Assembly (NCBI GenBank): GCA_963614215.1 | Contig: CAVECB010000004.1 | Span: forward strand, 1-64,000 | Origin: CAVAWX01 sp963614215 | Lineage (GTDB): Bacteria; Actinomycetota; Coriobacteriia; Coriobacteriales; QAMH01 | DNA: 64,000 nt | Direction of reading: 5' to 3' | Part shown: positions 45,767 to 52,008 of the stretch, piece by piece | Layout: every line of letters begins with the position of its first letter | How positions within the stretch are numbered: the stretch's first letter is position 1 | The notes under the pieces: model-generated | Databases searched by the model: none | The model's input: the letters and a program-made list of their open reading frames with translations, nothing else | Told to the model about the DNA's origin: nothing | Translations under genes and position numbers: made by a program

Positions 45767-46645
45767 TCAAGCGCGCCTCCTCGCCTTTTGGGCTTTCGCT
45801 GCGGCCTCGAGGGCAGACATCCCGTCGGCGTCGAGGACGGTGTCGTCGGCAAAGAGCGCGGCGTTTTCGTCTAGCTCGCGCGTCGAGCGCATGTTGCAGC
45901 TAAGGCTTGCCACGGCGTCGACGGATTTCGCAAATAGCAGCGCCCAGGCGATGCTGCAACGATTTGGGTCGGCCTCGCGCAAGATATCGAGAGCAGAAGG
46001 CGCGAGCGTCGAGGAGGCGGGGGTGCGCAGAGCACCATGCGCGAGCACGGGAACGCCTGCCTCGCTGGCCGCTTGGCAGCACGCGCGCGCCTGCCCACAA
46101 AACCAGTCGTGGTAGTTCACCTTCATGCGCACGAAGTCCCAGGGATAGCGTGCGAGGTGGTCTGCGAGTTTTTCGGGCGAGAGTTCCGAGGAAAACCCGA
46201 GCGCCCCTATTTTTCCCGCTTCCTTTTGCTCGAAGAGAAAGTCCACGGCGCCGGAGTCGATGTCGCGCATGCGCGTGCCGTCGCAGACACCCTCGATGAA
46301 GTAGAAGTCGATGCGCTCGGCACGCAGTTTCTTCAGCTGTTTTTGGAAGACGTAGGAAAAACGCGGATCCACAAGCTCAAAAAAGCTCGTCGCGACATGG
46401 AAACGCCCGCCCTCGCCGCCTGCGACCTCTTGCGCGTCGGCGCCCAAAAAGTCCTCGGCTTCGCCTTTGATGTCGGAATACGAGCTGACGACGAGGTTCA
46501 TCTGCGCTTCTTGCGCATGCGTGAGCATGTCGGCGGCGATGTCGCGGTCGAGGCGATCGACCCTGCTTGCGTCCTGCATCGGCCATCTCTTGGTGCCGAG
46601 CGCCAGACGCGATAGCGTGTATCCTGCGATTTTTCTTGTCTGCAT
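45767..46645 (-). CDS. Aldo-keto reductase-like protein lacking catalytic residues
   Basis: This 292-residue protein has the barrel pattern of the aldo-keto reductase superfamily (YTLSRLALGTKRWPM, LGFSSELSPEKLADHLARYP, CSIAWALLFAKSVDAV). The tyrosine position seems kept in VVSSYSDIKGEAED. The lysine strand reads HVATSFFELVD without lysine, and the histidine strand reads FYFIEGVCDG with Glu for His. It may have lost reductase activity and kept a binding or regulatory role. The ATG at 46645 follows AGGGAGG. It is 110 nt downstream of htpG and probably cotranscribed. Confidence 0.75.
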   Translation of the reverse strand: MQTRKIAGYTLSRLALGTKRWPMQDASRVDRLDRDIAADMLTHAQEAQMNLVVSSYSDIKGEAEDFLGADAQEVAGGEGGRFHVATSFFELVDPRFSYVFQKQLKKLRAERIDFYFIEGVCDGTRMRDIDSGAVDFLFEQKEAGKIGALGFSSELSPEKLADHLARYPWDFVRMKVNYHDWFCGQARACCQAASEAGVPVLAHGALRTPASSTLAPSALDILREADPNRCSIAWALLFAKSVDAVASLSCNMRSTRELDENAALFADDTVLDADGMSALEAAAKAQKARRRA

Positions 46646-46755
46646 GGTGTTGAGCCTCCCTTTTCTCGATGCCTCTCTTCCGGTGCACGCACGCCTTGCG
46701 ATGCGTCGTGCTTTCAACGTGCGCGCGGCATGCACGTGCACGTGCCTCGCGGCGG

Positions 46756-48657
46756 CTACATCAGCGTGTAGACCGCCTGTGCATAGGCGTTCAGGTCGTC
46801 TATCTCGAGTCCCTCGGCCAGCAACGCCTGCCCGTGCAAGATGCGGGCGTAGCGCTCGACGGTCTCGGTTTCGCCGTCTTTCCACAGGCGCTTGAGCGTG
46901 GTGAAAATTGCGTGGTCGGGGTTCAGTTCCAAGGCGTGCTGGGCTTGTGGCGTCCCCTGGCGCTCGGCGCCGCCCGAGAAGTAGCGCTCCATCCCGAGGC
47001 TGACCGCGCCCTTGGCAACGATGCAGGCGGGTGCTTTCGTCAGGCGCCCGCTTGCCTCGACTGCCACGACGTCGGCGGGTAGTACCTCGCACATGAAGGA
47101 GAACAGCTCGGCGCATGCGGCGTTGGCAGCTGCCGCGCGCTCGGCCGCCTCGCCTGTCTCGAGCGACAGGTCGGCCGCTGCTACGTTCTTCAAGGGCAGC
47201 CCGTCGTATTCACGCAAGGTCATGAGCGCGAACTCGTCGACGCCATCTGTGCACAAAAGCACGTCATACCCGCGCTCGCACGCGGCCGAAACCGAGGGCG
47301 CAGCTTCGAGTTTTTCGGCATCTGCCCCGCTTGCGAAAAGCAGGCAGGGTTGGTCGGAGGGCATAGCGTCGCGGTACTCGCGCAGCGTGATGGGCTCGTC
47401 TTTTTGCGCGGTGAAAAACAGCAGCAAGTCTTCGAGCTCGGCGTTTTGCGCGCCGAAGGTCGCATAGATGGCGAATTTGAATATGCGCCCGAACTGCCCG
47501 AAAAATTCGGTGTAGAGCTCGCGCTCGTTGTCGCGCATGTCTTCTAGCTCGGCTTTCACCCGCCGCGCAATCTGGGCGGCGATCGCCTTCAAAAACGGGT
47601 CGCTTTGCAGCGTCTCGCGCGAGAGGTTCAAGGAGATGTCGGGGCTGTCCACGACGCCGCGCAAAAAGCCGAAGGCCTCGGAGAGCAGCTCCGGGCAGCG
47701 CTGCTGGATGAGCACGTTGGAGCTGTAGAGCTCGAGGCCCTTTTCAAACTCGGCGCTGAAGAAGTCGGCGGGCGGTTCGCGGGGGATGAAGAGCAGTACG
47801 TCGCAGTTGTGGCCGCCGCGCGCGTGCATGGATATGGTGCGCAGCGGGGGAGTGGGGTCGTCGAACTCCTTCATGTAGAAGGCGTCGTACTCGCTTTGGG
47901 CGACCTCGGATTTGGGGCGTGTCCAGATGGGGGTCATCGTGTTCAAGGTGACGCGTTCGGTGTAGTCCTCGAAGATAGGCTCGACGCTTTTTGTCCCGGG
48001 AGCCGGCTCGACCTCGCGTCTGCCATGCGTTTCCATGACGATGGGGTAGCGGATGTAGTCGCTGTAGCGTTTCACCAGCTCGGATAGGGCCGCATGCGAG
48101 AGGAACTTGTCGAAGTCGAAGGCCGCAGACGATGGGCGCAAGTGCAGCGTCACGTCGGTGCCGTGTGTTGCGCGCGTGGCTGCCTCAACCTCGAAGCCCT
48201 CGACGCCGTCGCTGGTCCACAAGTGCGCCTCGTCGCCGCCTGCCGCGCGTGAGAGCACCTCGACGCGTTCTGCCACCATGAAGCACGAGTAGAAGCCGAC
48301 CCCGAATTGACCGATGATATCCACGTCGGCCGCATCGCGCACGTCTTGGCGGCTTTTTAGAGCCAGGCTCGAGGAATGCGCGATTGTCCCTAGGTTTTCG
48401 GCCAGCTCGTCTGCCGTCATGCCGATGCCGTTGTCAGAGACGCGCACGGTCCGCGCGTTTGCATCGAAGGCAAGCTCTATCTCGTATGCGCCGCCTGCGC
48501 CCGTCGCATCGCCTGCGCCGCCTTGTGCCAACGCGAGCTTGTCATAGGCGTCTGATGCGTTGGATATCAGCTCGCGCAAAAAAACGTCTTTTTCCGTGTA
48601 TATGGAGTTGATGACCAGATCGAGGAGCTTTTTGCTCTCGGCTTTGAACTGCTGCAT
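46756..48657 (-). CDS. htpG: Hsp90-family chaperone HtpG
   Basis: HtpG is the bacterial Hsp90, an ATP-dependent dimeric chaperone for late folding of client proteins. The 633-residue protein has the GHKL ATP site: RELISNASDAYDKL, VSDNGIGMT and IGQFGVGFYSCFMVAE within residues 25-130. A middle domain includes LNLSRETLQSD, and the C-terminal dimerisation region is full length. The start is 6 nt downstream of the luxR stop, and its ribosome-binding site lies in the end of that gene, so the regulator and chaperone appear translationally linked. Such a setting suggests a dedicated client. Confidence 0.95.
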   Translation of the reverse strand: MQQFKAESKKLLDLVINSIYTEKDVFLRELISNASDAYDKLALAQGGAGDATGAGGAYEIELAFDANARTVRVSDNGIGMTADELAENLGTIAHSSSLALKSRQDVRDAADVDIIGQFGVGFYSCFMVAERVEVLSRAAGGDEAHLWTSDGVEGFEVEAATRATHGTDVTLHLRPSSAAFDFDKFLSHAALSELVKRYSDYIRYPIVMETHGRREVEPAPGTKSVEPIFEDYTERVTLNTMTPIWTRPKSEVAQSEYDAFYMKEFDDPTPPLRTISMHARGGHNCDVLLFIPREPPADFFSAEFEKGLELYSSNVLIQQRCPELLSEAFGFLRGVVDSPDISLNLSRETLQSDPFLKAIAAQIARRVKAELEDMRDNERELYTEFFGQFGRIFKFAIYATFGAQNAELEDLLLFFTAQKDEPITLREYRDAMPSDQPCLLFASGADAEKLEAAPSVSAACERGYDVLLCTDGVDEFALMTLREYDGLPLKNVAAADLSLETGEAAERAAAANAACAELFSFMCEVLPADVVAVEASGRLTKAPACIVAKGAVSLGMERYFSGGAERQGTPQAQHALELNPDHAIFTTLKRLWKDGETETVERYARILHGQALLAEGLEIDDLNAYAQAVYTLM

Positions 48658-48663
48658 GGGGCC

Positions 48664-50334
48664 TCATCCTCTCTTTGCCTGCGCCGCGTCTGCCTTCGGC
48701 GCGTCGTTTTCGTTGCCGCTGTCTTTTTTCGTCTCACTTGTCTGCGCGTCTGTCCCCTCGTCGATGCGGGCGAGCAGTTCTTGGGCGGAGTGGACGTCGA
48801 GCTTGTGGTAGACGTTGGACATGTGGGTTTTCACCGTATGGATCGATATCCACAGCTCCTGTTGGATTTCGCCTGCCGTCATGCCGCGCGCCAAAAACCC
48901 GAAAATCTCGCGTTCGCGTTTGGATAGGCCGCATTCGGAGGCAATCTGCGCGATGCGCTCCTCCCTGCTGCTTGCGACCTGCGCCACGTCCGTTTCTCCT
49001 GTGCGTGCAGCCTGCGGCTTGGACGCTTCTTTGGCGGGCGCGGCGCTCTCCTCGACAGAGCTGGAATGGTCGAATAAGGGCATGGTCGATGCCATGAGCA
49101 AGACAGTGATGCCCCCGACGATGGCAAGCGTGGAGTTGGGGATGGTCGGCGCGAGCGCTTCGTCGAGTGCCCAACCGGCAAGAAGACCCAAACCCATGGC
49201 CAGGTAGAGGAGCGCGCGGTTTAGGCCGATGAGAGGCCCGAGGTCGCCTTTCATGCGAGACGCCCGCGAGAAGGCAAAAATCATGAAGCCGAAGTCGAAG
49301 GTGTTCACGCCCGCAAAACACAGCATCTGGCCGCTCAGGTTGTCCAGGGTAAACGCTGCGTCTCCGAGCTGGTCGTGCGAGACGATGGCGTAGAAGGACA
49401 ACATGAGCCCCGCCATGAAGAGCAGGGCGCTGAAGTGCTGAATCGAATGGGCGCCCTCTGCGGTTATTCGCGCGACAGGGATGAGCGATATGACGAAGGC
49501 GGACAGGGCGACGCCGCATATGGGCCAGCTACTCCCTATGGCGTAGAAAACGATGTCGCTTTTGCCCATGGCTGCAGACAATACGTATTGACATATGCCG
49601 AAGGAGGCGCCGTAGAAGATGAACTTGCCGTTTTCCACGAGCCCCTCGCCAAAGGAGAGCCTCGCTGCACGCTCCTGCGCGCCTTCGCCGTCTTTGCGCG
49701 CTGCGCCTTTGTCCTTGCTTGCTGCCAGCGATATGTTGGCAAGCAGGGGCAGTGCGCACAAGGCGATGAGGTTGTAGGGGGAGACTAGGTTGCCGATGAT
49801 GAAAGCGATGCAGCCGCCCAATCCCATGTTGAAGACGAAGTTGATGGGGTTGCCCATCTTGTCGGTGCGCTGCCCGAGCATCTGCAGCCAGGGAAACATC
49901 AGCAGCGCCTCGGCGACGGCCACGACGATCCAAGAGGCAAGCCCTATGGCAAAACCCATGTCGCGTGCGACCAAAACAAAAATCGTGGCAGCCGAGGCCA
50001 GGCAACCAAAGAGTATGTTGAAGCGCCTCCAGCTGGATTGTCCTTGGTGGTGGAAGAGGTGCGTCAAATGGTGCGAAGAAAGCATGAGCAGCGCATATGT
50101 TGCTGCAAGCGAAAGGTACAGCGCCGCCTGGAAGGCAAAGGGACGTCCTTGCGAGCCTTCGGAAAAGATTGGGGAGAACAAGACAAGGAAACGCCAGGCG
50201 CAGATGATGGAAAAGCCCGTCACGCTCAGATTGTCCAGAGGCGAGGCTGCGCCTTTTACGAAACGGCTTGCCATGTTGCCTGTCCGCGGGTTTTCGGTTC
50301 CGTTTGTCCGTATGTCAGCGCTCGTGCGTCCCAT
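48664..50334 (-). CDS. Membrane-bound LuxR-type regulator
   Basis: This is the second large regulator, 556 residues, with about 12 hydrophobic segments between residues 35 and 430. A linker follows, and the C-terminal LuxR HTH reads CGLSKREREIFGFLARGM then IHTVKTHMSNVYHKLDVHS, near residues 465-520. The HTH closely resembles that of the regulator at 42277, although the membrane parts have diverged. The start at 50334 lies 6 nt after the preceding small gene with GAGG upstream; an internal ATG at 50274 is possible. It is cotranscribed with htpG and faces the molybdoenzyme cluster across a divergent gap. Confidence 0.86.
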   Translation of the reverse strand: MGRTSADIRTNGTENPRTGNMASRFVKGAASPLDNLSVTGFSIICAWRFLVLFSPIFSEGSQGRPFAFQAALYLSLAATYALLMLSSHHLTHLFHHQGQSSWRRFNILFGCLASAATIFVLVARDMGFAIGLASWIVVAVAEALLMFPWLQMLGQRTDKMGNPINFVFNMGLGGCIAFIIGNLVSPYNLIALCALPLLANISLAASKDKGAARKDGEGAQERAARLSFGEGLVENGKFIFYGASFGICQYVLSAAMGKSDIVFYAIGSSWPICGVALSAFVISLIPVARITAEGAHSIQHFSALLFMAGLMLSFYAIVSHDQLGDAAFTLDNLSGQMLCFAGVNTFDFGFMIFAFSRASRMKGDLGPLIGLNRALLYLAMGLGLLAGWALDEALAPTIPNSTLAIVGGITVLLMASTMPLFDHSSSVEESAAPAKEASKPQAARTGETDVAQVASSREERIAQIASECGLSKREREIFGFLARGMTAGEIQQELWISIHTVKTHMSNVYHKLDVHSAQELLARIDEGTDAQTSETKKDSGNENDAPKADAAQAKRG

Positions 50335-50340
50335 TGCGCC

Positions 50341-50679
50341 TCAGTTGCCCCGTTTTTGCTCGTAGCGCTCCTGGGCCTTCACGTCTTCCTTTGTCAGACC
50401 CTTATCGCGCAGGTAGTCCTCGTAGAGACGTCGCGCACGCGTGGCCTTCACGGAAAAAGTTCCGACGACGATGGCGACGACGAGGACGACGGCCGACGAG
50501 AAGGGAGATTCCGAGAAGGCGCCCGAGAGTAGGGCGTGAAAGTAGATTGCGATGGCGATGGCGCACACGATGCCGAGCGCGACCATGATGAGGCGCTGCT
50601 TTCTTACTTGCGCTTTAAGGCGCATTGCATGGTGTAGCTGCTTGCGCTTGCCTTTTGTCGGTTGGATTTCTTGCGACAT
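50341..50679 (-). CDS. Small two-helix membrane protein of unknown function
   Basis: I do not recognise this 112-residue protein. It is very basic at the N-terminus (KGKRKQLHHAMRLKAQVRKQ). It then has two adjacent membrane helices (LIMVALGIVCAIAIAIYFHA and SAVVLVVAIVVGTFSV) and a charged C-terminal tail with a DKGLTKEDVKAQERYEQ helix. ATG at 50679 has GAGGGGG upstream. It starts the minus-strand operon luxR-htpG-AKR and could be a partner of the membrane regulator. Confidence 0.7.
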   Translation of the reverse strand: MSQEIQPTKGKRKQLHHAMRLKAQVRKQRLIMVALGIVCAIAIAIYFHALLSGAFSESPFSSAVVLVVAIVVGTFSVKATRARRLYEDYLRDKGLTKEDVKAQERYEQKRGN

Positions 50680-50772
50680 GCGAACCCCCTCTTTGTCCAC
50701 GTGTCCTTGCTCTCTTGAGGTCGAATGTATGGCCATGCCGGGAACATCTGTCATATGAGGAGGGGTAAAAAA

Positions 50773-50831
50773 GGTATGAGTGATGAAAACGAGTACTAAA
50801 AATCGGGTGAAAATAGGTTTTCCGGTATGAG
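50773..50831. promoter_or_regulatory. Divergent regulatory region with repeated operator-like words
   Basis: Between the minus-strand luxR-htpG operon and the plus-strand zinc-protein genes lie GGTATGAG (50773-50780 and 50824-50831) and GAGTACTAAAAA (50791-50802). The stretch is AT-rich. Spacing between the two GGTATGAG copies is 51 nt, about five helical turns. This is a candidate control site for both operons. Confidence 0.5.
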
Positions 50832-50901
50832 TTTTCCCGTTTTCCTATTGAGAAAATCGTCCTTGCTTTGTTTTCACCGTACCCAAGGAGAGGAGCCTCT
50901 C

Positions 50902-51231
50902 ATGGCCGGAGGTTGTTGGATTTGCAATCCCATGTGCGGGAAGTGCCAGCCCGCCCCCATGAAGTCGGGCAAATGCCCCGATTGCGGCGAGACCACCATA
51001 TTCGAGCGGCGCCGCATCATCGCCGGCGAGACGCTTGTGTGCAAGAGGTGCGGGCGCGACATGTCCGAGCTCGTCGTCCCCAGACCCGTGCGTTGCAACT
51101 ACAGCGGCAAGGTCTGCGCCTACCCGTGCGGCAAGTCCACCTCGCCCAAGCACGAACACGGCGACTTGCCCTGCGAGCGCAACACACCGCTTTCGCCCGA
51201 GATGGTGGCGTCCTATCCCTTCCTGGCCTGA
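50902..51231 (+). CDS. Small cysteine-rich, probably zinc-binding protein
   Basis: This 109-residue protein has 12 cysteines in repeated pairs: CWICNPMCGKC at the N-terminus, then CPDC, CKRC, and CNYSGKVCAYPC with a final CERN. These look like several zinc ribbons or other metal sites; ferredoxin-type C-x2-C-x2-C spacing is absent. There is no signal peptide or membrane helix. ATG at 50902 follows AAGGAGAGG. It is the first plus-strand gene of the molybdoenzyme neighbourhood. Function is unknown; it could be a metal chaperone, redox carrier or RNA-binding ribbon. Confidence 0.75.
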   Translation: MAGGCWICNPMCGKCQPAPMKSGKCPDCGETTIFERRRIIAGETLVCKRCGRDMSELVVPRPVRCNYSGKVCAYPCGKSTSPKHEHGDLPCERNTPLSPEMVASYPFLA

Positions 51232-51251
51232 AATGCACGGAAAACGCGGGA

Positions 51252-51307
51252 TTTAGTACTCATACTTCGGTAGTGAACTAGCCCGAATCGACCTTCTTTT
51301 CATACTT
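51252..51307. promoter_or_regulatory. Operator-like words upstream of the zinc-ribbon/AP gene
   Basis: TTTAGTACTCATACTT (51252-51267) is the inverted form of GAGTACTAAA joined to AAGTATG. TTTTCATACTT (51297-51307) is the inverted form of AAGTATGAAAA. Both match words found in three other accessory gaps. Confidence 0.5.
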
Positions 51308-51373
51308 GCGGCCTGAAGCTTCGGGCGCTCATCCAACTAGATTGACGTCATCGCGTTTGCACGGTCCTGCAGC

Positions 51374-51419
51374 AAGGCGGACTTTTACGGTTCGCCTTCA
51401 CTCCCGCAAGATGCGGGAG
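51374..51419 (+). other. Two leader hairpins before the zinc-ribbon/AP gene
   Basis: AAGGCG pairs with CGCCTT around a loop of about 13 nt. A perfect 7-bp hairpin, CTCCCGC-AAGAT-GCGGGAG (51401-51419), follows at once. They lie 55-100 nt before the start codon and would be in the mRNA leader if transcription begins near the operator words. No T-tract follows. Confidence 0.5.
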
Positions 51420-51473
51420 CCGGGCTTGCGCGAGAACCGTACGAGACAGTTGACACGAGTAAGGAGTCCGAAC

Positions 51474-51734
51474 ATGTGCTTCAGGCCACCGTCTTTTGAC
51501 GACATGATGAAGAAGTGCGAGAAATGCGGCAGCTTCAACCCGCCCGAGAACACCAAGTGCAAGAAGTGCGGCGCCGACTTGCCTGAGGGCGGCGGCGACG
51601 ACGCGGGCACGGGCGCTCCCGCAGCCCCCGGCGCCCCCAAGGCGCCCGGCGCGGCTCCCGCAGCCCCCGGCGCTCCCAAGGCACCCGGCGCGGCTCCTGC
51701 AGCCCCTGGCGCTCCCAAGGCACCCGGCGCCTAG
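51474..51734 (+). CDS. Zinc-ribbon protein with Ala/Pro repeat tail
   Basis: This 86-residue protein has one zinc ribbon near the N-terminus, KKCEKCGSFNPPENTKCKKC (C-x2-C-x10-C-x2-C), followed by a short acidic Gly-rich hinge. Three 13-residue repeats of the form APAAPGAPKAPGA then run to the last residue. The tail is unstructured and could act as a tether or spacer like those in multi-domain enzymes. The ATG at 51474 follows AAGGAG. The gene lies 274 nt upstream of the molybdoenzyme. Function is unknown. Confidence 0.75.
   Translation: MCFRPPSFDDMMKKCEKCGSFNPPENTKCKKCGADLPEGGGDDAGTGAPAAPGAPKAPGAAPAAPGAPKAPGAAPAAPGAPKAPGA
51615..51731 (+). repeat. Three 39-bp tandem repeats encoding APAAPGAPKAPGA
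   Basis: Three units at 51615, 51654 and 51693 encode identical 13-residue peptides, with a few silent third-base differences between units. The silent drift with exact protein identity suggests selection on the peptide. Confidence 0.93.
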
Positions 51735-51756
51735 AGGCTCATAGCTCGGCTCCCCG

Positions 51757-51844
51757 CGCGACACCGCGCATATATATAGGTGCGTCGCGTGGGAGATATG
51801 CGAGGTTTTACCCGACGAGAGAGGGATGTTGCCGACTTGTCGGC
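51757..51844. promoter_or_regulatory. Inverted repeats upstream of the molybdoenzyme gene
   Basis: CGCGACACC (51757) faces GGTGCGTCGCG (51779) around an AT-rich TATATATA core. Further on, GCCGACTTGTCGGC (51831-51844) is a perfect palindrome. A GGGAA/TTCCC hairpin follows at 51903-51921. No clear -35/-10 pair was found. These are candidate binding sites or leader structures for the enzyme operon. Confidence 0.45.
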
Positions 51845-52008
51845 GGCGATGAGGGGATGCGAGAAATGAGAGGCTCGCATCAAAGCCGCCGGCAAGAAGG
51901 CAGGGAAACATCAGGGATTCCCAAGGCGGCATTCTACTCGAATCGGCTAAGACATAGTTCGTTGCACGTGTCCTATATGTTTCGAGAGAGAAAGGGAGGG
52001 GAGATTTC

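Noticed and set aside
51735..52008. Moco riboswitch before the molybdoenzyme
   Set aside because: Several hairpins exist, but I could not match the known Moco RNA architecture by eye; a covariance search is needed, so it is not listed as a riboswitch.
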